From positions 133,501 to 172,166 of the forward strand of contig RPFO01001922.1 in assembly GCA_009746045.1 (NCBI GenBank): a DNA stretch of 38,666 nt, in the 5' to 3' direction. Every line of letters begins with the position of its first letter. Position 1 is the stretch's first letter. The notes beneath the pieces were generated by a model, which saw only the letters and a list, made by a program, of their open reading frames with translations, ran no database searches and was not told the DNA's origin. The translations under genes were made by a program, and so were the position numbers. Below are positions 1 through 10,200 of the stretch, piece after piece. The DNA is from Mesostigma viride. Lineage: Eukaryota > Streptophyta > Mesostigmatophyceae > Mesostigmatales > Mesostigmataceae.

Positions 1-2
1 TT

Positions 3-3000
3 CTGGAGGGGGACGACCCCGAGTCGGGCTCCTGTGCCATCTGCCTTGAGCCCTTCCGGCCGGGGGATGGCTTGTGTCGCCTGCCCGCGTGCGGCCACAC
101 ATTCCATCAAGCGTGCATCGCGCGCAGCTTGCTCCACTCCGTGCCGCGCTGCCCGTTGTGCCGGGCTGTTGTGCCGCCCCCTGGGACTGCGCTTCCTCTC
201 GGCCCGCCCCCGGTCTCGCTGGGTCCCCTGCCGGGTCCCCACCGGGCCCCGGGGCCAGCTGCCTCCCCGACCCCTCGGCCGCCGCCCCCGGCCTCGTTGC
301 CGGGGCCTGGGGTGGTCGCGGGCGCGCTGGCGAGTCCCCCTGGGAGGGGCGCCGGCGTTCTCGATCCCCCTCCGCTGGGGGTCTCCCCGGTGGGCACTGC
401 CTCCTCCGTGGCCCCGGCGGGCCTGCCGGGCGCTGGTCGGGTCGTGGTGCGCGCGCCTGCCGGCCCGGCTGGGGAGACGCCGCAGGCCCCACGTCCTGCC
501 TTTGCTGGCGCCGCTCCCCGCCACTCAGCGCCCGCCGACGGCCTTCACCGGTGTGCCGTGCTGCTTCCCACGGGGTCCCCGTGTGCGGGTGTGTTCCACA
601 ACCGTAACCTCCTCTGCCAGCACCTTCGCGCTGTGCACCCCGATCTCGGCGCGGCGGATCTGCAGGCCATGAGCTGTTACCGGTGCCCGGAAGCTCACTG
701 CCAGCGGGTGTACTCCATTCACGGGCGCGCTCAGCACGCGCGCGCCTGTGTTGCTCAACGGCCCCTCAACCGGCCAGCAGTCCCGGCCCCCTCCCCCCCT
801 CCCGCCTCGGCTCCCACCGGCTCCCAGCCCCCGCCGCCCGACTACTCGGCCAGTTGGCGTTGGCTTGACACGGTTCCCTGGGATGCATGCGCCATCAACC
901 CGACGTCTACCCTGACCGACCTCCCCCACCGCGCGCGTAGCCTTTTCGCGCAATGTGCAATCGTTTCTCTCCGGCGCATGCACGCCGCTCCGGACGACCC
1001 GCTGGGCTTTAAACTGCACATGGTGACCCCCCGCCTGCTCCTCACCCCTCTCGGGCGTGGTGTGCGCGGCCTCCAGGGTGCGGTTATTGCCCGTTGCCGA
1101 CGCTTTCTGCAGGGGGACTGGGAGGGGCTGTTTGGCGTGCCGCCCCCGCGCACGGCCCGGCTGTCGGGGGAGGTCAACTTCGAGCGGGTGGCCGCCGACG
1201 TCATCCGCCTCGTCCGCGAGGGGCAGCTCAGCCGGGCCATGACCCGCTTGGAAATGGCCAAGCTCGCCCCCGCCAATGCGGCTACCCTGGCGGCCTTGGA
1301 GGCTCTTCACCCTGCGGAGCCCGGATTCCAGCTGCCCGTGCCGGACCCCCTGCCGGCCCCCCTCCGGCTGGACCGCGACTGCTTCCTGGAGGTGATGCGT
1401 GCGGTCCCGCGGGCTTCCTCTACCGGGCCGTCGGGCTGGCGCTACGAGCACTTGGAGGTCCTGGTGGGGCATGGGGGCGAGGACATTCTCTTTGACACCC
1501 TCATTGACCTGGCGGCTGGTCGCGTTCCTCCCGCTGCGCGCGAGTGGTTAGCGGGCGCTCGCCTCCTCGCTCTGCTCAAGGGTGTCTTGCCCCCCCCGAG
1601 GGCAAGGTGCGCCCGATCGCCTGCGGTGAGGTGCTCCGCAAGCTCGTGGGCAAAGTGATCTGCCGCCAAAAGGCGCCCGAGCTCCGTGCCTTTTTCTGCC
1701 CGCCCCTCGCAGCGGGTGAGACCTCGGTGGCGGCCCAGCTGGGGGTGACGACTCCAGGCGGGGCGGATATCCTCATCCATTCGGTGCAGGCCTACCTCGA
1801 GGCCCACCCCACCCACGCTGTCGTCAAGGTCGACTGCCACAACGCGTTCAACAGTCTGTCCCGCGCCAGCATGTTTGCGGCCGTCATGGAGTCCTTCGAG
1901 GACTTGTACGCTTGGACAGCCGTGTGCTACGGCCAGCCCGGCCAACTGGTTCACATCATGGAGGACGGCACTCGCGGCGGCCTGCTGTCGCGGTCGGGCA
2001 CCCAGCAAGGGGACCCCCTGGGACCCCTGTACTTTGCCGCCCCCCTCCAGGGTTGCCTCCAAGCGGTCCATGCTGCCCACCCGGCGGTCGCTATTCAGGC
2101 CTACTTGGATGATATCTACCTTCTGGGCCCTGTGCCGGACACCACCGCGGCTCTGCTGGCACTGCAGACCGCGGTGGCCGACATCAACCTCCAGTTGACC
2201 CTTGCCAAGTGCGCGGTGTACTCGCCCCAAGGTGATTGCTCCGGCTTTCCGCCCCAGCTCTTGGGCCGGGACGAGCGCCTCCATGGGTTGGATGTCCTCG
2301 GCGTTCCGGTTGGCGACCCCGCGTTTGTCATCGATGCTCTGCGGGCCGCCCTCGAGGCACGCACTGAGGTACTGCCCTTGATTGCGCGCCTTCATGATTC
2401 GCAGACCAAGGGTCTGCTTCTGTGGTTTTGCGCTCACCCTCGCGTCGTTCACTGGCTCCGGGGCGCTCTTCCGTCTCAGGTCCGGCTGGCCGCCGAGGGC
2501 CACGACGAACGCATCCAGTCGGCCTTGGCGCAGCTGGTCCCGGGCCCCGACCTCCCGCCACATGCTATTCGCATTGCCTCCCTGCCTGCACGGATGGGTG
2601 GCTGCGGTCTGACTCGTGCCGCCCGGCTGGCCCCAGCAGCATTTTTGGGCTCCGTCGCTCAGTCGTGGGCGGAAAGCTGCCGGCTCCTGCCCCTTTTGGC
2701 AACGGCAGCGCCTGACCTCCTGGACCCCAGCAGCCCTTTGCCCTTCGTCACCGCCATCCAGGAGGCCTATGCTGAGATCCAGCAGGCCTGTTCTCCCGTC
2801 CGTGCCGCTCAGGCGGTACAGCGCCACCTCCCTCGCGGCACTCCCTCGGTCGCCTCCGTTCAATCTCCCGCCGCATTCCCTGCTCGCGTCATCGATAAAC
2901 ACCAGAAAACCTACGCGGGTATTCTGCACACGGCTGATTGGATTGCTCTTTTCGCGGACCTCAACGCCCAGGGACGTGCGTGGCTGTTCTCGCTTTCCTT

Positions 3001-3754
3001 GCGGAGTGTGGGCTCGGCGTACCTTCGTGCTCTTCCCATGGCCCCCCCATTCGCCTTGGCTCCCAGCCACTACTCGGTGGCGCTCCGGCACCAGCTATTT
3101 GCCCCGCAGCCTCTTGTTCCGGCCGGGCGGCCTTGTGGTAGCTGTGGGCAGCCGCTGGATCCCACGGGGACTCACTACCTTGCCTGCATGGGGGGCCAAC
3201 AGAATCAGAATTGGTATTTGTATTTGCACACTGTCCTCCTGACGGTGGTGCTCGCCATGATTCGGTCGGTTTTCCCCCACGCGAACATCCGGTCCGAGGA
3301 TGCGGATGGCGCTGCCTTCTATTCCCCCAACCACCGGCCTGACATCGTGGTGCTGGACTTTGAGGGGGTGGCCGGCATCTGCTTATTGACGTTTCGGTGG
3401 CGCGGCCCTTGGCTCTTAGCCACGTGGCTGGGGCCTCCCTCACGGCAGGTTACACGGCGGACCGGGCGGAGCGGGCCAAGCTCCTGGCCTACGGCGACGT
3501 CGGGCACCATCGTGTGGTGCCCTTTGTCCTGGAGGAGTTTGGGGCCATGGGGCCCCTGACCTCCGCCTTCTTCAAGGAGTGTTGCCGGCTCCGGGAGGAT
3601 CGGCTGGACCTGGAGGGCCAGCGGGCCCCATGGTCGGCGCGGACCTGGACGTCATATTGGCGTCAGCGCTTGTCGGTGGCGCTGACTCGGGCCATGGCTG
3701 ACATCATGCTCCGCCGTACGCGGGCTGATTTTGCGGTGCAGCAGGGCTATTAGG
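3..3754 (+). pseudogene. LINE polyprotein (RING-H2, zinc fingers, RT, RLE), frameshifted
   Basis: The protein would nick target DNA and copy the element RNA into it. It is read in three successive frames: about 3-1597, about 1598-3368, and about 3369-3754. The left end is open at the window edge. A RING-H2 finger starts at 33 (C-x2-C, CGHTFH, CPLC), followed by a C-x9-C-x12-H-x4-H finger near 550-640 and a C-x4-C-x11-H-x3-C finger near 685-750. RT motifs are RPIACGEV, KVDCHNAF, GTQQGDPLGP and the catalytic YLDD at 2102-2113. The C-terminus has a C-x2-C...H-x3-C cluster and an RPD...DV endonuclease core. The frame breaks at a C8 run (1590-1597) and a G5 run (3364-3368). Copy 3 has G6 at the second place and stays open there. 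Otherwise the protein is almost identical to copy 3, so it is either a very recent pseudogene or an intact gene with homopolymer errors. Confidence 0.85.
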
Positions 3755-3879
3755 TTCCTCCCGTTAGGCGTTTCCATTGGTCTTATCGTAGTATAGAGCT
3801 TTGACATGGCTCTGTATATAGGTTTATAGCTGGGCGTTTGCTTTGGTTTGAGTGATTTCACTCTGCTGTAAGTAATTAT

Positions 3880-3984
3880 ATTTTTAATATATATATATAT
3901 GTCTATATATATATTAGGTATATATATTAGGTATATATATATTAGGTATTTTTTTAATATATATTAGGTATATATATTAGGTGC
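3880..3984. repeat. TA-rich tail of copy 1, with TATATATTAGG-like repeats
   Basis: After the family A 3' end the sequence becomes alternating TA, with several copies of a TATATATTAGG-like unit, up to the start of GC-rich DNA at 3985. It may be the element's own tail, the pre-existing target microsatellite, or both. Comparable TA tracts border copies 2, 3 and 4. Confidence 0.75.
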
Positions 3985-4011
3985 CGGCCGGCCTACGGTA
4001 GGTACCGCGCC

Positions 4012-5859
4012 GGCCTACGGTAGTGATTACTGTCTGCGACACGCCCGGGGCTGGCTGCATCTACCTGTCGGCCAATTGTGACCCGTGGGCTAGGCGAATT
4101 TGAATGCGGCTTTCCCGTTAGTTGTGGCTCCACCGCTCCAGTTTTCTAGGCTGACATGATGAACCGACGGGGGTTCCTGGATTGAGACACGTTTTTTTCT
4201 CCATGCACAGCTGAAAAAACCTGCGCCGAGGTGCGGCACCGCGGCCTACGGTAGTGATTACTGTCTGCGACACGCCCGGGGCTGGCTGCATCTACCTGTC
4301 GGCCAATTGTGACCCGTGGGCTAGGCGAATTTGAATGCGGCTTTCCCGTTAGTTGTGGCTCCACCGCTCCAGTTTTCTAGGCTGACATGATGAACCGACG
4401 GGGGTTCCTGGATTGAGACACGTTTTTTTCTCCATGCACAGCTGAAAAAACCTGCGCCGAGGTGCGGCACCGCGGCCTACGGTAGTGATTACTGTCTGCG
4501 ACACGCCCGGGGCTGGCTGCATCTACCTGTCGGCCAATTGTGACCCGTGGGCTAGGCGAATTTGAATGCGGCTTTCCCGTTAGTTGTGGCTCCACCGCTC
4601 CAGTTTTCTAGGCTGACATGATGAACCGACGGGGGTTCCTGGATTGAGACACGTTTTTTTCTCCATGCACAGCTGAAAAAACCTGCGCCGAGGTGCGGCA
4701 CCGCGGCCTACGGTAGTGATTACTGTCTGCGACACGCCCGGGGCTGGCTGCATCTACCTGTCGGCCAATTGTGACCCGTGGGCTAGGCGAATTTGAATGC
4801 GGCTTTCCCGTTAGTTGTGGCTCCACCGCTCCAGTTTTCTAGGCTGACATGATGAACCGACGGGGGTTCCTGGATTGAGACACGTTTTTTTCTCCATGCA
4901 CAGCTGAAAAAACCTGCGCCGAGGTGCGGCACCGCGGCCTACGGTAGTGATTACTGTCTGCGACACGCCCGGGGCTGGCTGCATCTACCTGTCGGCCAAT
5001 TGTGACCCGTGGGCTAGGCGAATTTGAATGCGGCTTTCCCGTTAGTTGTGGCTCCACCGCTCCAGTTTTCTAGGCTGACATGATGAACCGACGGGGGTTC
5101 CTGGATTGAGACACGTTTTTTTCTCCATGCACAGCTGAAAAAACCTGCGCCGAGGTGCGGCACCGCGGCCTACGGTAGTGATTACTGTCTGCGACACGCC
5201 CGGGGCTGGCTGCATCTACCTGTCGGCCAATTGTGACCCGTGGGCTAGGCGAATTTGAATGCGGCTTTCCCGTTAGTTGTGGCTCCACCGCTCCAGTTTT
5301 CTAGGCTGACATGATGAACCGACGGGGGTTCCTGGATTGAGACACGTTTTTTTCTCCATGCACAGCTGAAAAAACCTGCGCCGAGGTGCGGCACCGCGGC
5401 CTACGGTAGTGATTACTGTCTGCGACACGCCCGGGGCTGGCTGCATCTACCTGTCGGCCAATTGTGACCCGTGGGCTAGGCGAATTTGAATGCGGCTTTC
5501 CCGTTAGTTGTGGCTCCACCGCTCCAGTTTTCTAGGCTGACATGATGAACCGACGGGGGTTCCTGGATTGAGACACGTTTTTTTCTCCATGCACAGCTGA
5601 AAAAACCTGCGCCGAGGTGCGGCACCGCGGCCTACGGTAGTGATTACTGTCTGCGACACGCCCGGGGCTGGCTGCATCTACCTGTCGGCCAATTGTGACC
5701 CGTGGGCTAGGCGAATTTGAATGCGGCTTTCCCGTTAGTTGTGGCTCCACCGCTCCAGTTTTCTAGGCTGACATGATGAACCGACGGGGGTTCCTGGATT
5801 GAGACACGTTTTTTTCTCCATGCACAGCTGAAAAAACCTGCGCCGAGGTGCGGCACCGC
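4012..5859 (+). repeat. 231-bp tandem array, 8 units, probable 5' monomers of LINE copy 2
   Basis: Eight head-to-tail units begin with GGCCTACGG at 4012, 4243, 4474, 4705, 4936, 5167, 5398 and 5629. They look identical base for base. Small partial copies of the unit edge (CCGGCCTACGGTAG) precede unit 1 at about 3988-4003. The last unit runs without a break into the GC-rich leader of copy 2, about 130 bp before its first ATG. The position recalls the promoter monomers of mouse L1 5' UTRs (known biology). That these units are promoters is my inference. The short minus-strand reading frame repeated in each unit looks incidental. Confidence 0.9.
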
Positions 5860-5871
5860 GGCCGCCCCGCG

Positions 5872-5922
5872 TTGGGGGGCTGCCGCCCCCCAAACCCCCC
5901 GCTTGGGGGGCACGCCCCCCAA
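5872..5922. promoter_or_regulatory. Paired G6/C6 inverted repeats in the LINE leader
   Basis: Two successive hairpins, each with perfect 9-bp arms TTGGGGGGC / GCCCCCCAA: 5872-5880 with 5885-5893 (4-nt loop) and 5903-5911 with 5914-5922 (2-nt loop). The period is about 31 bp. They lie between the monomer array and the first ATG, so in RNA they would form stable 5' UTR structure. A role in translation or RNA recognition is only a guess. Confidence 0.7.
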
Positions 5923-5988
5923 ACCCCCCGCGTCCGCATCTCGCTCTCCCCCCGCGCTTCCGGTTCCGTTGTTTTACGCACCTCCCCC

Positions 5989-7260
5989 ATGCCTCCTTCA
6001 CGACGCCGCACCTCCCGGGCGCGGGATGCGCTGCCTAGTGGCGCCCCTGCGCCGCGTCGGTCCTTACGCATCGCGGCGCACCTGCAGGAGATGGGCGACC
6101 TGGACGACGGCGGTCGTGGCGCCCCTGTGCCACTCTCGCTTGTGTGCGAGGTCTGCCACAGTGGTGAGGATGCCCCCCGTCTCCTTGTGTGTGATTCGTG
6201 CCAATGCGGCTGGCACACGCGCTGCTTGGTCCCGCCCCTCTTCCGGCTGCCTCCCCCGGGTCCTTGGGCGTGCCCTCATTGCGTGGCCCCGCCTCGGCCG
6301 TCCCTAGGCTCCCGACGCGCGGCCGTGTCGACCCCGGGATCCCATTCGGCCCGCGCCCCCTCCCGCAGCCCCTCGCTGGACCCTCTCCTGGGCCTTGCGG
6401 ACCTCGTGGAGGGTTCCACACCGTGCTCCCGCTCTCCCCGCGCCGTCACGTCCGGCCCCTCCGCGGGGTCCCCTGGCCCTGCCCCGCCTAGCTCTGGGGA
6501 TCCACCTCCGGCCAGCACGGCGGTGGCCACTGACCTGCGTCCTCCTGTGCTTGAGGGGTCCCTGGCGGCTCTCCTCCCTGAGGCTGTGGGACACCCTGCG
6601 GCGACTCCTGTGGTGGGCCCCTGGTCGGCCGCGCTTGGGTCCCACGACTTCTCCGTTTGGCCCCCCACCAACATTGCGGGCGTCAGCGCGCTCCGGCACG
6701 CCACGTTCTCTTGGCTGTATTGCCCCTTGCTGTTGGACGCTGTCGGCTTGCACGCGGCGTTTCCTACGCTCCCACGGCCCCCTGAATTTAGTGCCCTTGT
6801 GGTTCGTGTCCGGCACATGCTGCAGGCAGCCTCCCCCCCTGTCCTTGCCTCCACGCTTTGGGGGTTTGTCCTCGAGGACTACCATGCCGGCGGCCGCCTG
6901 CCTTGGCACCTGCCCGCGGTGCGCCAAGAATGGCTCCTGAATCTGGACGCTCAAGTGGCGCAGGCGGTGGTGCTCTTTGCTACAGGGCTTGCCGTGCAGG
7001 CCCAGCAGGCCGCCCGTGCGACATATCTCGCTGGGGGGGCCACCGACCACGCCTTGCTCGATCGCCCTCAGCTGCACACGTTTCTTGCCTCTGCCGGGCC
7101 CGGCTCGGCCGGCCTTGTTGCGCAGGCCCACGGGCGCTTGACTACGGCGGTCACCCCAGCGCAAGCCGCCCGCCTGCGCGTTGACTTCGGGGCTCCTGTC
7201 ACCGTGCACGCCGGCGACCTGGTTCTGTACGATGCGGGGGGGGGCGTGTTCTTGAGCTGA
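5989..7260 (+). CDS. LINE copy 2 N-terminal part with PHD finger
   Basis: The first in-frame ATG is at 5989; the frame is open further upstream into the last 231-bp unit, but only through non-ATG codons. Residues about 53-98 (6145-6282) form a complete PHD finger in C4HC3 order: C-x2-C, C-x2-C, H-x2-C and C-x2-C ending ACPHC. PHD fingers commonly read histone H3 tails (family knowledge). The remainder is Pro/Ala-rich, then a helical-looking region of unknown function. The stop at 7258-7260 follows a G9 run (7236-7244). Reading one base back after that run continues directly into the RING/RT frame without a stop, so this is probably the N-terminal part of one polyprotein of about 1,730 residues rather than a separate ORF1. 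A true two-ORF layout or programmed -1 frameshifting is possible. Confidence 0.75.
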   Translation: MPPSRRRTSRARDALPSGAPAPRRSLRIAAHLQEMGDLDDGGRGAPVPLSLVCEVCHSGEDAPRLLVCDSCQCGWHTRCLVPPLFRLPPPGPWACPHCVAPPRPSLGSRRAAVSTPGSHSARAPSRSPSLDPLLGLADLVEGSTPCSRSPRAVTSGPSAGSPGPAPPSSGDPPPASTAVATDLRPPVLEGSLAALLPEAVGHPAATPVVGPWSAALGSHDFSVWPPTNIAGVSALRHATFSWLYCPLLLDAVGLHAAFPTLPRPPEFSALVVRVRHMLQAASPPVLASTLWGFVLEDYHAGGRLPWHLPAVRQEWLLNLDAQVAQAVVLFATGLAVQAQQAARATYLAGGATDHALLDRPQLHTFLASAGPGSAGLVAQAHGRLTTAVTPAQAARLRVDFGAPVTVHAGDLVLYDAGGGVFLS

Positions 7261-7274
7261 GCGCGGGTGCGGCC

Positions 7275-10200
7275 GTGCCCGCCATCTTGCACGATGTGCT
7301 CGAGCTTGCGGGCATCCCCCATGTCTGGCACCCTGCTGGTCCGCGCCGCCGTCTTCTCTCCGCCGATGAGATCGCCCGACTGCCGAGCTGGGAGCTGGGG
7401 TGGGACGCGGCGCCCGCCCACTACGGGCCGGCCCACTTGGTGGATGTCACTGCCAGCGGCCCCTCCTGCCCCATCTGCTTGGACCTGCCTCGCCCTGGTG
7501 ACGGTCTCTGCCGCCTCCCTGCTTGCGGCCACGTCTTCCATCAAGCTTGCATCGCCACGAGCTTGCACGCGACCTCCGCCACCTGCCCCCTTTGCCGGGC
7601 CGCGGTCCTTTCCCCCTTGCCTCCTGGCGTTCTCCCGCTGGGGCCCTCGCCCGTGTCCGTGCGCCGCCAGTCCCACGCGCCTGCCCCGACACCTGCCTCC
7701 CCTGTGCGTGGTCGTGGGTCGCGCGCCGGCTTGGCTGCCTCCTCCAGCGCCCCCCTCCCGGCCGTGGGGGCCGTCCCCGCGCCGGTCTTGTCCTCGGCTG
7801 CCACGAGCCCTGCTGACCGCCCGGCGGCCGGCCCCGCCCTGGGTTCCGCTGCAGCTGTAGTTCCTCTGGCTGAGGGTGCTCCCGACCCCTCCCCCTCTCG
7901 ACCCGGGCCGGCCCAACCGGGTGGGCGCACCCCCTCAGATGGCTTCCATTATTGCCAAGTCGATGGTCCCCTTGGTGACCCGTGTGGCGCGCGCCTGCCC
8001 AACCGGAATTCGTTGCTGGTGCACATTCGGGCTTCCCACCCCCACATCACGGAGGCCGCCATGCGCGCCATGGACTGCTACCGCTGCCCGGCAGCCCATT
8101 GCCAGCGGATTTTTTCGATCCACGGGCGGTACCAGCATGAGCGGCAGTGCCGCCGCCAAACCCCCCAGAACGGCCTGCCCGGCGGCCCGGCGGCCGCACC
8201 GGCCTCCCGGTCCGGGGCGGCCCCTCGGTCGGCCCCTGCCCCTCCACCGGCATCGCAGGGTACGAGCGATCCGGGGGACCTCTCGGCAGGCTGGGCATTC
8301 CTGGCCACGCTCCCTTTTGCCGCCTGTGCGCGCAACCCTTGCATGACGCTCCCGGACGTCCCTCACCGCGCCCGGAGCTTGTTTACGCGCTGCGCCCTGC
8401 TTTCCCTGGCCCGGATGCATAGTCACCCTCTCGACGAACTCGGCCACAAGCTGTTTCTCGTCACCCCCCGGCTCCTCTTAGCGCCGTTGGAGCGGGGCGT
8501 GCGTGGCGTACAGGGTGCGGTCATCGCTCGCTGCCGGCGGTTCCTCCTCGGGGATTGGGAAGGGCTGTGGGCGCTGCAGCCTCCGGCCTCCACCCGGGTG
8601 TCGGGGGCCGCCTCCTTTGCCCGGGTGGAAGCTGACGTCATGCGGTTGGTGAAGGTAGGTGAATTGAGCCGGGCCATGCAAAAGCTTGAACTGACCGCGT
8701 TGGCTCCCTCCACTCCCCCGACCCTGCAGGCTTTGCGCGACCTTCACCCCGACGAACCGGCCTTTGCGGTGCCCGCCCCGGCCACCCCCCCGCCCCCGCC
8801 TATTGTCCTGGACCTGGACATCTTCACGGCTGTGCTGAAGGATCTGCCGAACGCCTCCTCCACCGGCCCCTCAGGCTGGCGCTACGAGCACCTCTCCGTG
8901 ATGGCGGGCCATGGCGGGGCGACCGCACTCTTTGAGGCTGCCGCCGACTTGGCCGCGGGGTCCCTGGCCCCCGCGGCGCGCCCTTGGCTGGCTGGGGCAC
9001 GCCTCATTGCCCTCCTGAAAGACGACGTCCCCCCGCCTGCTGGCCGCGTTCGTCCCATTGCTTGCGGCGAGGTCCTACGCAAGCTGGTGAGTAAGGTCAT
9101 TTGTCGCCAAAAGGCCCCCGAGTTTCGCGCCTACTTCTGCCCCAACCGGAGTGATACTGAGGAGTCCGTCGCGGCCCAGCTTGGCGTCGCCACCAAAGGG
9201 GGCAGCGACATCATCGTGCACACAGTTCAGGCCTACCTCGAGACGCATCCGACCCATGTGGCGCTGAAGGTGGATTGCCACAATGCGTTCAATGCTGTCA
9301 CCAAGGCTAGCATCTTTGAGGCCGTCGGCGAGGCGTTCCCTGACCTTCTTGCGTGGACAGCAGCCTGCTACGGCGAACCCACTCAACTCTCCTTCCTCAT
9401 GGAGGATGGGACGTTCGCCGACATCGCTTCCCGCACGGGAACCCAGCAAGGTGACCCCCTCGGCCCCTTTTACCTGTCTGCCCCGCTGCACAAGGCTCTC
9501 CAAGGTGTCCACGCTGCGCACCCGGATGTCGTGCTCCTCGCCTATATGGACGATATCCATGCCCTTGGCCCGGCCGACGCTGTGGTTGCCGCCCTGGCTG
9601 CCCTTGAAGTGGCCATGGCGGCCATCAACCTTCGGCTCACCCTCCCCAAGTGTGCAGTCTTTTCGCCCCAGGGGGACTGCTCTGGCTTCCCCGCGGCTAT
9701 CCCGGGGGCATTGGCGCGGGCGCGTGGTTTCTCGTGCCTGGGCGTCCCTGTGGGTGACCCTGACTACGTCGAAGAGGAGCTCCGGGCCACCGTGGAACAG
9801 CGCACCCATGTCCTCGAGACTTGGGCGCGCCTCAAGGACCCCCAGACCAAAGGGCTCCTCCTGTGGTTTTGCGCCCACCCGCGGGTGGTTCACTGGCTCC
9901 GTGGCGCTCCCCCCCACTTGGTGCGGCTTGCCGCGGAAGGCCATGACGAGCGCATTCAGGCCGCCTTGCAGGTGCTCCTCCCCGGCCCTAGCCTGCCAGC
10001 TCACTCCATGCGCTTGGCCACCCTCCCCTGCCGCATGGGCGGGTGTGGGCTCACCCGCGCCGCCCGCCTCGCCCCCGCCGCCTTCCTTGGCTCTGTTGCT
10101 CAGGCCTGGGCGGAGATCCGCCGGTTGGTCCCCAGCGCCGTCAGCGCCATTCCCGACTTGGTCACCCCATCCCCCTTCCCCTTTGTGCAGGCTGTGCAGG

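Larger units (their letters stand above)
1..3984 (+). mobile_element. RLE-type LINE, copy 1 (family A), 5' end outside window
   Basis: Non-LTR retrotransposon entering from the left edge. It carries RING-H2, zinc-finger, reverse-transcriptase and endonuclease coding sequence (3-3753), a short 3' UTR ending near the shared motif GTAAGTAATTATAT (about 3869-3882), and a TA-rich tail to 3984. There are no LTRs. The same 3' UTR appears in copies 3 and 4, which defines family A. The tail runs directly into the 231-bp array that precedes copy 2, so copies 1 and 2 lie head to tail. The PHD-finger part expected from copy 2 would lie outside the window. Confidence 0.9.

Noticed and set aside
4146-5750. 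72-codon minus-strand frame repeated seven times
   Set aside because: It exists only because the 231-bp unit repeats; no start context, no domain, and it is antisense to the LINE leader.
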